Shown here in pieces: positions 30,478-40,383 of a stretch of DNA of 64,000 nt (the first letter of the stretch is position 1; each line of letters begins with the position of its first letter). Under the pieces are notes generated by a model. The model did not search any database and had not been told where the DNA came from. It saw nothing but the letters and a program-made list of their open reading frames with translations. Position numbers and translations under genes: made by a program. The DNA comes from CAVSJA01 sp963728145 (GTDB lineage: Bacteria; Bacteroidota; Bacteroidia; Chitinophagales; Chitinophagaceae): the NCBI GenBank assembly GCA_963728145.1, contig CAVSJA010000008.1, positions 1 to 64,000 on the forward strand, read 5' to 3'.

Positions 30478-31903
30478 CCGCAGACTCCGGCGGCACCACC
30501 TCGTAGTACTTGTCGACGATCTCCAGCCGCCGTTGCCGGTAGCCCGAAGAGGACCCGGCCAGCACATGCTCGATTGGGTAGGAGGCGCGGGGGTCGATTC
30601 GGGCACGATCCGACGCGATCACCAGGGTGAGCACGTCGCTCTCCGGTCCGGTCGGCGGGTCACCGAGGCGGACCTTGCGCCTTTCCGTGGTGTAGTCGGG
30701 GACCGTGCGGCCGAGAAGCTTCTTGACCCTGGCCTTGCCCCTCTCGCCGAGAATGGCGCCGGCGAGACGGCTGGAAAGAGGTGCGTCCCAGTGGGTCTGT
30801 GCCCGCTCACGTCCGGAGGGCTGCGGCGGCTTCAGAAGCTCGGCGGCAACTGCGGTGGCGCCACCGACCCGCGTCGCCACGCCGCTCGCCTGGTGGCTGG
30901 CCACCAAATCTGCGCGTACGGCAGGGTCGAGGAGGCGTGCGGTCTCTTTCGCCACCGCCGGCAGGTCGTCGTCACGCGCCGAGAGGGAGACGCCGAGGTC
31001 GGCCAGATACTGGGCGCGTCCCTCTTGGTTGTCGGTCTTGCTCGACGTGTTGGGGATCAGCAGAGTCGGCACCCCGGCGGGTATCAGCTCATGAACCGAG
31101 TTGTACCCGGCGGCACTCACCGTGGCGTCGAACGCGTTGAAGTAGCGAAGCAACGGGTAGACGCCTTTGATCTCGATCACCCGTGAGTCATCGACCAGGG
31201 GGACCAGGTTGACGGCAACAGGGGAGTTGGTCACGGCCACCTGCCATTCCGGGTGAGCCAGGACCACGTCGAGAGCCGTCGAGCCGGGCCCGGCGACGTC
31301 ACCTAGCCGACCCGAGCCCAGTGTCAGGAGGAGTGTCGGGCGATCCGGGTCGAGGCCGAGCTCGCGGGCCGCCGTGTCCCGATCGAGTTGGCTCATGACC
31401 TCGAGCAGGCTGATCGGAGGAACCCGGAGAGACTCGGCGCCAGTAGTGGCGCCGGTGTCGATCTCGGATGCGAGATCGGTGGGCTCGATCACGAAGTCGA
31501 ACCCGCCAATCTTCCGAAGCTGATGCTCGTTCGAGCCCTCGCGCCACATGCCCCGACGCAGCCAGCCCACCACGCAATCGAGTTGTGCGATGGCGCGCAT
31601 GAATCCGGAGTAGGGCGCCACGCCATCGAAGAGCAGGACGTCGGGCCGAACCTCATCAGCGAATGCGGTCAACCGGTCCTGGAGATAGTTGTCCCACTCC
31701 TTTCGAACGATGAACTGCGTGGTGAAGCTGGGGCAGTACTCGCCTCTGATCCCGAACTCCATGGCAAGGGGAAAGCCGGGGGAGAGGGAGAACATGGTGG
31801 TCTCGGCCCTGTCGCCGATGGCCAGGGCGATGGCCAACTGACGGGTCAGATGGCCCAGCCCCCAGCCGTTGCTGGTGACGAGGAGGATCCTGAGAGGAGC
31901 CAA
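30467..31903 (-). CDS. GT28/MurG-like glycosyltransferase
   Basis: The intact 478-residue protein begins RILLVTSNGWGLGHLTRQLA, the N-terminal loop of GT-B enzymes of the MurG/UDP-glucuronosyl type. The C-terminal half has LLTLGSGRLGD and YFNAFDATVSAAGYNSVHEL then IPAGVPTLLIPN, the donor-binding region of the family. The last 110 residues extend beyond the fold with an RKVRLGDPP stretch of unknown role. The TTG start at 31903 lies five bases after the stop of the pyruvyltransferase fusion, so the two are cotranscribed. Donor and acceptor sugars are unknown. Confidence 0.8.
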   Translation of the reverse strand: MAPLRILLVTSNGWGLGHLTRQLAIALAIGDRAETTMFSLSPGFPLAMEFGIRGEYCPSFTTQFIVRKEWDNYLQDRLTAFADEVRPDVLLFDGVAPYSGFMRAIAQLDCVVGWLRRGMWREGSNEHQLRKIGGFDFVIEPTDLASEIDTGATTGAESLRVPPISLLEVMSQLDRDTAARELGLDPDRPTLLLTLGSGRLGDVAGPGSTALDVVLAHPEWQVAVTNSPVAVNLVPLVDDSRVIEIKGVYPLLRYFNAFDATVSAAGYNSVHELIPAGVPTLLIPNTSSKTDNQEGRAQYLADLGVSLSARDDDLPAVAKETARLLDPAVRADLVASHQASGVATRVGGATAVAAELLKPPQPSGRERAQTHWDAPLSSRLAGAILGERGKARVKKLLGRTVPDYTTERRKVRLGDPPTGPESDVLTLVIASDRARIDPRASYPIEHVLAGSSSGYRQRRLEIVDKYYEVVPPESAVSP

Positions 31904-31908
31904 CTCGG

Positions 31909-34411
31909 TCAGCTCAGCGCTTTCTGCAAGGAAGCGGAGGCCTGGCGCAGTCGATCCCGGTATTCGGCGACTCGGGCATCGGCGACTTCCGTGCCGATGC
32001 TGATCGCTTCTGCCGCGAGGTCGACGATCGAGTCCCCGGACAGGGTGTCGGTCCGGGCAACGAGCTCTCCGCGATCCACGGATTCGGCGAAATCCCTCAG
32101 CTTGGGGCGATACTCGATACCGATGAACGGGGTCGAGACCGCTGCAGCCAGGATGCAGGCGTGGAGCCGCTCTCCGACCACCACTTCGGCCGAGGCGATG
32201 AGGTCGATGGCTGCCTGATTCTCGACATAGCCGGCCAGATAGGGGAGGACCTCACCCCCGGTCGCCTTGCTCAGCTGAAGGATCTGGCCGTCGTCCTCGG
32301 GGCTGGAGGCGAGGCAGACCACCTCTCGACCGTCGCGCTTCCAGCGCTCGATCGCGGCGGCCAGAGCGTCGACGACATCGCGGTCCGAGCCGCCCCAGAG
32401 CTCTCCCTTGGTCCAGGCCGGAGCGATCACCACCCGGCCATCTATTCGTTCGACATCGGGACCCGGCGTGACCAGCAGCGCGGAGTCGCCACAGATCTCC
32501 AACTCACCCTTGTAGCCCCACGACCTCAGTGTCTCCGCTGACTGTGGCCCTCGCACTCCGACATAGACACAACTGCGTCAGCCAGCGCACCCAACGATCC
32601 GGGTCCTCTGTCAAACCCCAGAATTCGGGGCTGGCCACCCCGGTGCCCAGGGTTGCCCTCTCGATCCGAGGTGAGTCTCGTTCAGACACCCAGCGGAGAT
32701 ACGTGCGCATGTTGATGAGCGTTCCGCCGCCGAGGACGATCAGGTCTTGGGGATCTCCCGACTCGGCGATGTCTGCCCAGTCGAGCAGCTCTCGGATCCG
32801 ATCCACCATCACGTCGTCGCCGAGGTTGAACCGACCCGTCCATCCGACATAGCGGGCCTGGGGGCGATCAGAGGGTGAGCGGGCCGCCTCGGCTGCCTTG
32901 GACACGGGTGTGTAGGTGGTCCCGTTTCGTTTGGCTGCCATGAAACGCGACATCGTGGACACGCTGTCACGAGGTTTCTTGACGAGGTCCTTCGCCAGTC
33001 GAAGAGGATCGGGCGGGACGTTGGTGAAGTCGACCGGCCGCTCCGCCCTTTCGAGTCCGGGTAAGCGAACCGCGGCCGAGGGCCAATGCCGATTCATGTC
33101 CCATTCGCGGGTGGTTCGCCAGACCTCGGCGACCTTTGCACCCTCGTGCATCAGTTTGGTGGCCTCGCGTTTTCGTATGAACCAGCAAAGCGGCATGTCC
33201 GATTGCCAACCCGAGTCGACGGCCGCTGCCCCGTTCTGGGTCCTCGCCGCCCCTCCCTGATTGGTCGGCAAGGCGTAGCCGGTCGTGGCCGTCACATACT
33301 CCGGTCGCTGATCGAGCCGCTTGATCATCTCCGAGAACAGCACATCGGATGGCGCCCCGTGGCCGTTCAGGTAGCAGACGTATTCGCTGGTGGCCGAGGA
33401 CGTGGCGTCTTCGAGCGAGGGGCTGAACCGGATGCGTCGGTCGCCGACGGTGGCCCCGGCGAAGGGATCGTGATCATCCGGATTCGCGACCACGACCAGC
33501 TCGAAATCAGTCCGGGGCTGGGCGAGCAGCAGTTTCCAGGTGGCCTCCAATGCTCCGACGGGTACGTCGTAGAGGACGATCGACACTTTCGGGTTCTCGG
33601 GGATGGCGGCCGGGGGCCGCTTCCGATAGAACTGATGGGGGACCAGGCTTGCCATCAAGCCCGAATTGAGTCGCCGTGCCTCCTTCCTACCCTCGACACC
33701 GCCGGCGGAGTCGAGGTCCAATTGGTGGTCGATCTCGAGCGTCGGATCGAACACGAAGGTGGCGCCCGCCTGCCAGGCCCGCCATCCCAGCTCGCTGTCC
33801 TCGCTTCCCCACCAGCGGAATCGCTCGTCGAATCCCCCCAACTCGAGAAAGAAGGTCCAGCGGGAGTGAGATGTTCGAGGAGACGAAGGCACGAAACGCC
33901 TCCCCGCCGTGCTGGAGACCGGCGGACCGGCGCAACAATCGGCTTCGATAGTGCTCGGCCTCCCCGGATGTCTCGTCCGGCGGGTTGGAACGACTGCCGA
34001 TGACCACCGATGTCGCCGACGAGCCGTGCCAGGCACGATGGCGCTCGACGAAGTCCGGAGGGACGACGCAGTCCGAGTCGAGCAAGAGGAGGATGTCGGC
34101 GTTGGCGTGAGCTGCGCCCAGATTCCGGGCCCGACCGGCGCCGAATCCGTCGTGAGGTTGAAAGTGGTAGCGAATGTCGAGGCCATCGACCGACTCGACC
34201 ACACCGCGAATGTCCTCATCGGACCCGTCATCGCATACGTGAACCTCGAAGGCCGACGTGTCCGGTTGCTGCGCCAGCGATGCCAGCGTCCGGGCGAGGA
34301 GCGCCGACCGGTTGTAGGCGGGGATGACTACAGCCACCCGAAGCCCGCACTGCCCTCGACCGGATCGGGGGCAACCTGGTTTACGTTGTGTGGTTGGACT
34401 CCGTCGTTCAC
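31909..34411 (-). CDS. GT2 - GT2-like - polysaccharide pyruvyltransferase fusion (frameshifted)
   Basis: A GTG at 34411 overlaps the stop of the upstream GT gene; one shift before 34337 leads to RVAVVIPAYNRSALLARTLA, then VHVCDDGSDEDIRGVVE and ADILLLLDSDCVVPPDF (GT2). Another shift near 33850 continues ELGGFDERFRWWGSEDSELG. A second GT2-like part follows (NPKVSIVLYDVPVGALEATW, degenerate). From about residue 520, GWTGRFNLGDDVMVDRIREL, DLIVLGGGTLINM and, after a shift near 32560, RGPQSAETLRSWGYKGELEI and VVGERLHACILAA match the CsaB/WcaK pyruvyltransferase family, which adds ketal pyruvate to sugars. Whole length would be about 830 residues. Confidence 0.75.
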
Positions 34412-36162
34412 TCGGCGACGACCTCGTGGGGCATGATTCGATACGCCTCCGCCATCAGGTCATAGCGCCGTGCGCTCCCCAACTGGGACACAACGGCGCT
34501 CGGGTGATGGTCCTCGACGAATTCGTCCAGCCCTTCGAACGGACCGTCGACGTAGATGTACCGCCTCGCGCTCGCCAGCACTTTCTCCATGAGGACCGGG
34601 TCTCCACCCTGGCGTACCGCCGCAGCTTCGAGGTTGCGGGGGCGGAGACGGTGCTGACTGATCTCGGCGGCTCCCCATATCTCACGATCGGGGAGCGCCG
34701 CGGCGAGCTCCGGAGCTCCAAGCTCCACCACCTTCTGCACCTCGGCGTCGCGGCGGATCAGCTCGGCCATGGCATCCAGTTCCGGGATCGCGGGAATATC
34801 TCGCTTCTCGACTTCCGCCGCGATCTCGAACAGCTCATCTACCCGATGGTCGTATGTGTTGATGCCAAGCGATCGGTTCAAGGCCCGATCAGAGATCTCC
34901 TGCATCGCATCCAGGTCTGAGAGGAGCTCTCTCACGTCGGCGACGACATCCGGGCTCAGCATGGCGTATTCCACTCCCGGCTCGAGGAGCATCTCCATGC
35001 CGGGGAGATGATCAGAGAGAAGGACGGCCCCGCTTCCTACCGCTTCGAGGACTCTCATGGTGATCGGGAAATGCCTGGTGCCACCTTCGTTGACGACGAT
35101 TCGTGCCTTGGAGTACATGTCGGCCATCACATCGGCGGTGACCTTCTCACCGAATGCAAGGCGATGTCCGGGAAATGACGCTTCGAGCTCCCGGACGATC
35201 TGCTGCCGCCTGCCGTACGGGCCACCCTCCCAGAGCTTGGCGCCGACCAGAGCGACATCGAACGGTCGATCCTTCAGAGGGAGGCTCGGATCGAGGACCT
35301 CGGTGGCGACGCCAAACGGGAAGCGATAGACCGGGGTCGGGAACCACGGAGCGAGGTGCCAGGAATGGGCGAGGAGAACGGCGTCGGCGCGGTATCGGTT
35401 GGCGAGACGGAGATTGGTATGGAGGTGGTGCTCCCCGTGGTGTGCCCAGAACAGAGTGGGCACGCCGGTGGTCCCGACGACTTCGAGTGCCGGATATGGG
35501 CCTTCGACGAAGACGATCAGATCGGTGTCCGCATCCACCTCATCGAGGTCGATGCCGTTGGTCTCCAGCCGAACGTGTGCCCCGCTCTTTCGAAGAGCCG
35601 ACTCGAGGTATTTCCCCGGATTCGAGTCGGTCTTGCGATAGCAGATGATCACATTCCGACCATGGTGACGGTCGGGGACCGGGGTGTATGGCGTTCGATT
35701 GTCATCCGGTGTCTGGAACAGGCCGATACCACGTATCGGCGCGGCGAGATCGGGACGGTGCGGGGCGAGGGAGATGAGATCGACTTCGGGCGGGCAATCC
35801 ATGTGAGGGGACCGGAACACCGTGCCACCTGTGGCTCGCGCTGCCGCTACCGCGGCTCCGACCCCATTCGGATGCGTCGGAAGGAAACATTCGGCGCCGG
35901 TGGCGACTGCAGCATCGGCCAGCCTTCTCATGATCCCCGACTCTCGCCAGGACCGGGGCTGCGCCCTCCGGATCACGGAGCCGACGGGACCGAGCCCCAT
36001 CGGTGAGTTGTTGGGAACAGTCGAGGCGACGGGACCGACAGGCGCCGCATTGTCGACCGCCACCACCGAGACCTCGTGACCGGCGGTGACCAACGCCCTA
36101 TAGATGGAGATGGCGTTTCGGTCGTTGTGGAACCGGTTGCGTGCGACCAGGCAGAAATGCAT
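34408..36162 (-). CDS. CgeB-like/GT1-type glycosyltransferase, 584 residues
   Basis: The intact protein starts HFCLVARNRFHNDRNAISIY. Its middle holds LIVFVEGPYPALEVVGTTGV and PTLFWAHHGEHHLHTNLRLA, resembling the acceptor side of CgeB/DUF3880-type enzymes. FDVALVGAKLWEGGPYGRRQ, ADMYSKARIVVNEGGTRHFP and the following RVLEAVGSGAVLLSDHLPGM form the donor-binding half. The C-terminal 130 residues are helical and charged. It heads a minus-strand operon with the fusion protein and the GT28 gene, with four- and five-base junctions. No frameshift is visible, which contrasts with its neighbour. Confidence 0.75.
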   Translation of the reverse strand: MHFCLVARNRFHNDRNAISIYRALVTAGHEVSVVAVDNAAPVGPVASTVPNNSPMGLGPVGSVIRRAQPRSWRESGIMRRLADAAVATGAECFLPTHPNGVGAAVAAARATGGTVFRSPHMDCPPEVDLISLAPHRPDLAAPIRGIGLFQTPDDNRTPYTPVPDRHHGRNVIICYRKTDSNPGKYLESALRKSGAHVRLETNGIDLDEVDADTDLIVFVEGPYPALEVVGTTGVPTLFWAHHGEHHLHTNLRLANRYRADAVLLAHSWHLAPWFPTPVYRFPFGVATEVLDPSLPLKDRPFDVALVGAKLWEGGPYGRRQQIVRELEASFPGHRLAFGEKVTADVMADMYSKARIVVNEGGTRHFPITMRVLEAVGSGAVLLSDHLPGMEMLLEPGVEYAMLSPDVVADVRELLSDLDAMQEISDRALNRSLGINTYDHRVDELFEIAAEVEKRDIPAIPELDAMAELIRRDAEVQKVVELGAPELAAALPDREIWGAAEISQHRLRPRNLEAAAVRQGGDPVLMEKVLASARRYIYVDGPFEGLDEFVEDHHPSAVVSQLGSARRYDLMAEAYRIMPHEVVAE

Positions 36163-36186
36163 CGGTTGGAAGATCGTATCGACTCG

Positions 36187-37925
36187 TTATGAGTTGATCA
36201 GGTCCATGGATCGCCGGATGAACCCTGCCATCTGACCCCGGGTGACCGAATCGACGGGGCAGAACCGGTTGTTGTTCGGCGGATTGCAGCCGAACGTGAT
36301 GCTGGCTGCGGCCACACGGTTGATTGCTCCTTCGAATTCGGAAGCTGCGTCGTCGACGAAGAAATCCGTGCCGGTCGCAGGGAGGTCGAGGCCCCGAGAC
36401 AGCATGGCGGCCATCTGCCCTCTCGGAATCTGCTGTTCACCGCAGTATCGGTTGGGGGCACATCCGGTGGTGATGCCCGCTGCCGCCATCCGATTGGCGG
36501 CATCTTCATAGAAGGCTCCCTCGTCGTCGACGAAGAAGTCGGTCGAAGTCTGGGGTGGGTCGAGCACCCGGGTCAGGAACACCGCCATCTGACCCCGGGT
36601 CACGAGGTTCTCCGGGCAGTAGTGGATGTTCACGGGCGGATCGCATCCCTGGGTGACACCGATCGCCGCCAGTTGGTCGATGGCGGCGAGGAACACCGAG
36701 TTGGAGGTATCGATGAACCTGCGGGTCAAGGTACGTCCCGCGTTGACCCGTCCCGTCTCGACCCGGGACCCCACGATGCCGGGGCGATCGACGAACGCCT
36801 TGATCCTGGCCACCAGCTCCTGATGGGCTATTCCCGGGTCGGCTTCCAGGAGAAGGGCCGCCACTCCCGCGACCACCGGGGAGGCGAAGGACGTTCCATC
36901 CGCGAACACGTGCCCGCCCCCGGTGTCGGTCGTCAGAATCTCCACACCGGGAGCTGCCAAATCGATCGTGGTGCGCCCGTAGTTGCTGAATCCGGCCAGC
37001 CGATCGAATCGGTCGGTGGCGGCCACACCTATGACGTTGGAGTAGGGCAGCCCACCCGGGACGAGGATCTGCCCGGGAGGCAGGGCGTCCAGGTCGACTC
37101 CGGGCGAGGCGTTGCCGGCAGCTGCGATCACCGTCACGTCGAAGGACCGGGCGTAGTGAACCGCCGCCCCCACCGGTCCTTCGTCAGAAAGGATGGCACC
37201 GATCGAGAGGTTGATGATCTCGGCGTGGTGGTCGACCGCCCACATGATGCCGTTGGCGACGTCGGCCGTGCTGCAGCTGCCGTCCGAGCAGGCCCTGACC
37301 GCCATGATCCGGGCGTCGGGTGCGACGCCCGCCGTCCCGAGACCGTTCTCGGGGGCGGCGATCACGCCGGCGACCATGGTGCCGTGTGCGTCATCCGAGC
37401 TCGTGCTACCCGGGCTCGGGTCGTCGTCACCGTCGACGAAGTCGACGCCCTGGGCAAAGATGCGACCAACGAGATCGGGATGATTCAGCTCGACCCCGGA
37501 GTCGATGACGGCGACAACGATTGGGAGGCCCGTGGAGCGCCCCCAGGCGGTGGGCGTGTCGATGTCTGCGTCAGCAGTGCCCCCGTTCTGACCCACATTG
37601 TGATGGTGCCACTGTTCGGGGAACAGCGGCTCGTCGACGGGATCGAACTGTTCGAGGACCGCCTCCTCGAACACCGGCTCGCCTACCTCTTCCGACACTG
37701 CATCGAGGGTCTGCTCGACGGTCCCCTCCAGCGGCACCTCGATCGTGACCCAGTGCTCCTCCGGTCCGCCTGCAGCTTGCTCGAGGCCATCCGCCTGGTC
37801 CAGAGCTCCAGAAGGGAGTCAGCCGGTACCACGACCTGGACTGTGTCGGGGGGCTCGGGTGCAGTGGTAGCTGCGATCGCGAGCATGACGAGAAGGGCTG
37901 GCAGGGGAGACATTTGCCGGCCCAT
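36187..37925 (-). CDS. Secreted subtilisin-like (S8) protease with three SLH-like repeats (one frameshift)
   Basis: The ATG at 37925 gives a signal peptide (GRQMSPLPALLVMLAIAAT). After a shift near 37,770 the long frame carries a propeptide-like stretch and the S8 domain with a complete triad: Asp in VVAVIDSGVELNHPD, His in SDDAHGTMVAGVIA and Ser in DGTSFASPVVAGVAALLLEA, with the oxyanion Asn in VIAAAGNASPG. The last 175 residues are three SLH-like repeats in the same order as the GH26-like protein: GCDPPVNIHYCPENLVTRGQ, a short variant GCAPNRYCGEQQIPRGQ, and GCNPPNNNRFCPVDSVTRGQ. It is likely an exported protease kept at the cell surface. Fifty-three bases separate it from a divergent SLH-like gene. 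Confidence 0.87.
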
Positions 37926-37978
37926 CTTCACAGACTCATTGGGGTAGGCAAGGTGATGGGTTACGGTGGTCGGGCTTG

Positions 37979-38503
37979 ATGACGCAGATTGCAGTCTTCG
38001 CATTGGCGCTCGCGATGTTCCAGGTGGCGCCTCTCGCCCCGGGAGGCTCGTTCATCGACGACGACGGCCATGTTCTCGAGGGTGGTATCGAGGCGATCGC
38101 CGGCGAGAGCATCACCTTCGGCTGCAATCCTCCGTTGAACGATCGCTATTGCCCGGATCGGGTGCTCACCCGTGCACAGATGGCGGCCATGGTCGCCCGT
38201 GCCCGGAACCTGCCCGACACCTCCATCGATGCGTTCGTCGACGACAACGGACACGTACTCGAAGGTGCCATCAACCGACTGGCGGCCGCCGGGATCGCCT
38301 TTGGGTGCAACCCGCCTGCCAACAACAGGTTCTGCCCCGATGACACCGTCACGCGGGCTCAGGCGGCCGGTTTCCTCGCTCGGGCACTGTCCATCCCGGC
38401 GTCGAACACGAATCATTTCGTCGATGACCACGGCCATGTCCTGGAGGGCGCCATCAATCGGATTGCCGATCGCGGGATCACCCTGGGCTGCAACCCTCCC
38501 TGA
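37979..38503 (+). CDS. Small secreted protein of SLH-like repeats, truncated at the contig junction
   Basis: From the ATG at 37979 a short signal peptide (AVFALALAMFQVAPLAP) is followed only by repeats: DDDGHVLEGGIEAIAGESIT with GCNPPLNDRYCPDRVLTRAQ, then a second with GCNPPANNRFCPDDTVTRAQ, then the front half of a third stopping right after GCNPP. Each unit has DxxGHVLEGAINRLA instead of the FFVDD version of the other proteins. The reading stops at a TGA exactly where the DNA changes from GC-rich to AT-rich, so the 3' end is lost and the stop is accidental. Confidence 0.8.
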   Translation: MTQIAVFALALAMFQVAPLAPGGSFIDDDGHVLEGGIEAIAGESITFGCNPPLNDRYCPDRVLTRAQMAAMVARARNLPDTSIDAFVDDNGHVLEGAINRLAAAGIAFGCNPPANNRFCPDDTVTRAQAAGFLARALSIPASNTNHFVDDHGHVLEGAINRIADRGITLGCNPP

Positions 38504-38515
38504 TCAAGTAACCAT
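38495..38515. other. Junction between GC-rich actinobacterial and AT-rich Bacteroidota DNA
   Basis: Up to GGCTGCAACCCTCCC (ending 38501) the DNA is an SLH-like repeat in the actinobacterial codon style. From AAGTAACCATTTCAGG on, composition and gene families change completely and stay changed to the window end. A gene is cut on each side: the SLH-like protein in mid-repeat on the left and the front of a Bacteroidota lipoprotein on the right. No insertion sequence, integrase, tRNA or direct repeat marks the point. This fits an assembly or library chimera. Confidence 0.85.
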
Positions 38516-38604
38516 TTCAGGTGTTCAATTATTTTTTCACAAGCGTAGATCTGAACAATTAGCAGGGCTGCCAATATTCTGAAAAAGAATTTAATTCTTT
38601 TCAT
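38504..38604 (-). pseudogene. Truncated lipoprotein N-terminus, paralogue of the protein encoded at 51235-52014
   Basis: The ATG at 38604 reads MKRIKFFFRILAALLIVQIY then ACEKIIEHLKWLL, a lipoprotein signal with the lipobox Cys followed by EK. The protein encoded at 51235-52014 starts MKRINYIVRPLYIVLILQAF, then SCEKMIEYL, so the two share MKRI, the lipobox and the xEYL/xEHL segment. Here the gene ends after about 33 residues at the junction; any longer reading runs into the actinobacterial repeat and is an artefact. Confidence 0.65.
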
Positions 38605-38765
38605 ATAGATTAGGTTTTAGGTTGCGGTAACCAGGCGGGAGTTCGTAAACTGGGGCGACACAAAGATCAAACCTTTTAATGATTCCAAATGGAAAAGTTT
38701 AAATTGAAACAGTTTTAGGTTAGCGGTCATTCTTTAATAACATTGGGATAAATGTAAAATTATTT

Positions 38766-39231
38766 ATGAATACAGTCGAATTAGAAGAAGTCAAATTAGT
38801 TGGCTTGGCACTAAAAGGAAAAACAACTAATATAAATGAACAATCGAGTATTGATTGTGGAAACTTATGGCAAGAGTTTGAAAAAGGAAAATATGCCGAA
38901 ATAATTCCTAACAAATTGACTGATGAAATATTGGCAGTTTACCATCAATATGAAGGTGACCATACTCAAACCTTTTTCATATTTCATCGGTTGCAAAGTA
39001 AAAGCAGATACAGAAGTCCCTCCAGGTTTGGAAACTTTAACTATAGCCAAAGGAACTTATCAGAAAATTGATGCAAAAGGGAAAATGCCAGATTGTGTAA
39101 TAAATGCCTGGAAAGAAGTATGGGTTTCTAATATTCCAAGATCTTATAAAATGGATTTTGAAGTTTATGATGAAAGAAGTAAGGATTGGAATAATGCAGA
39201 AGTTGAAGTTTATCTTTCGGTTGAAAACTAA
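38766..39231 (+). CDS. GyrI-like/AraC effector-binding domain protein (frameshifted)
   Basis: The first frame, from the ATG at 38766, reads NTVELEEVKLVGLALKGKTT, and later IDCGNLWQEFEKGKYAEIIP, the start of a GyrI-like small-molecule-binding fold (SOUL/AraC_E_bind family). Near 38970, in a T-rich stretch, the likeness moves to PFSYFIGCKVKADTEVPPGL, then KIDAKGKMPDCVINAWKEVW and the usual ending. The whole would be about 155 residues, without a DNA-binding domain, as in stand-alone effector-binding proteins. A single indel explains it. About 160 bases upstream hold the start of the truncated lipoprotein and no further gene. Confidence 0.75.
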
Positions 39232-39305
39232 TTGTAAGTAACCATAAAGCGACTAAATGAAATTAACTGCTTTTAATATTTTAGCATTCTTTGGCTTCTT
39301 AATTT

Positions 39306-40383
39306 TTAAAGCTTTGCACCAGCTAAAACAAATGATTTCAAAAATTCCTTTGCATAAGGAGAAACCCAAATATCACCATTGCCAAGTGGATAGGGAGCAC
39401 TTAGCATATCACTATTCGCCATAAGTACAAAAGACATTTTTTTTTCAGGTACTCTTATGATCAGAGATGACATGCCTACCCAATATCCATAGTGCCAGGT
39501 TATTTTTATTCCTTCCATTTGCTGAATAAACCAACCTAATCCATACGGAAGAGTTTTTCCATCATTGGAAATCATAGGGGAAAATACTTTTGCTTTTAAA
39601 TCATCCGTCAATAACTACGTTTCCATCAAAAGCTGCTGCATATTTTAGCATATCGTCTATATTAGAAATCAAACCTGCTGCTGTACTGAAGGCTTTCGGA
39701 TAGTCAACGGTTTGGATGCCATTTGAACCATATCCCTGGGCGGTGTTTTGTTTTAACCTTATTGTATCAAACCCATCAAGTGCGGCTAACCGCATATCGC
39801 TGGGGGCTGTATTTTGTAATCCAAGAGGCCGGATTATTCTTTCAGCTGCCAATTGATGAAAGGTTGCCACCCGTAGCAGATTGTATCACAGTTGACAGCA
39901 AAGCGTATCTGTCACCATTATACTTATATTGACTACCTGGTATACCTTCGAGACGTATGGGTCAATAAGTGTATGACACGGACAGTACCATTTTCTGTCA
40001 GGTTGATTCCATAATCAGCAACCGGGGCATTAAGGTCAATTTTGTTTTCAGCCACGAGTTGCATAATAACCGTGGAAGCAAAGGTTTTGGTCAGAGAAGC
40101 AAGATGAAATATTGTAGTGTTAGTAACTGGCTTTTGTTGTGCTGTATTTTCATAGACCATAGTCTTTGATCCAAATTACCTGTCCGTCCTTTACAATACC
40201 AGCTACCATGCCGGGAATGTTAGACTGTTTTCGCAGATTATCCAATCTGATTTCGAAATCTGTAATGCTGATAGCAGAAACAGGGTCGGGAAGGGATTGC
40301 TTTTTGCATGTTGCAGATCCTGTCAATAAGACCAAAAGGGCCATTGCAATTAATACGTTCTTCGTAAAATAAATTTGTAGCAT
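39306..40383 (-). pseudogene. Serine hydrolase, class C beta-lactamase-like lipoprotein, broken by frameshifts
   Basis: Reading from the ATG at 40383: a lipoprotein signal (VLIAMALLVLLTGSATC), then LRKQSNIPGMVAGIVKDGQV. The next frame has FHLASLTKTFASTVIMQLVA, where SLTK is the catalytic SxxK, and HLLTHTS. A further frame gives YNGDRYALLSTVIQSATG (YxN), then RIIRPLGLQNTAPSD, and the last GLGWFIQQMEGIKITWHYGY, where HYG stands for the KTG/HxG motif, ending at 39306. All motifs of family S12 (class C beta-lactamase, esterase or peptidase) are present across at least three indels. The substrate cannot be told. Confidence 0.7.

Noticed and set aside
36622..37947. A 441-residue open frame on the plus strand across the subtilisin gene
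   Set aside because: It lies antisense to a protease with full catalytic triad and repeats, and has no recognisable domain; long antisense frames are expected in GC-rich DNA.
14592..38503. Regularly spaced similar sequences that might be a CRISPR array
   Set aside because: They are protein-level SLH-like repeats in coding frames of different genes, with varied DNA and no spacer pattern.
38413..38604. A 63-residue minus-strand frame crossing the junction
   Set aside because: Its first half is the lipoprotein start and its second half is antisense to the SLH-like repeat, so it is made by the chimeric join.
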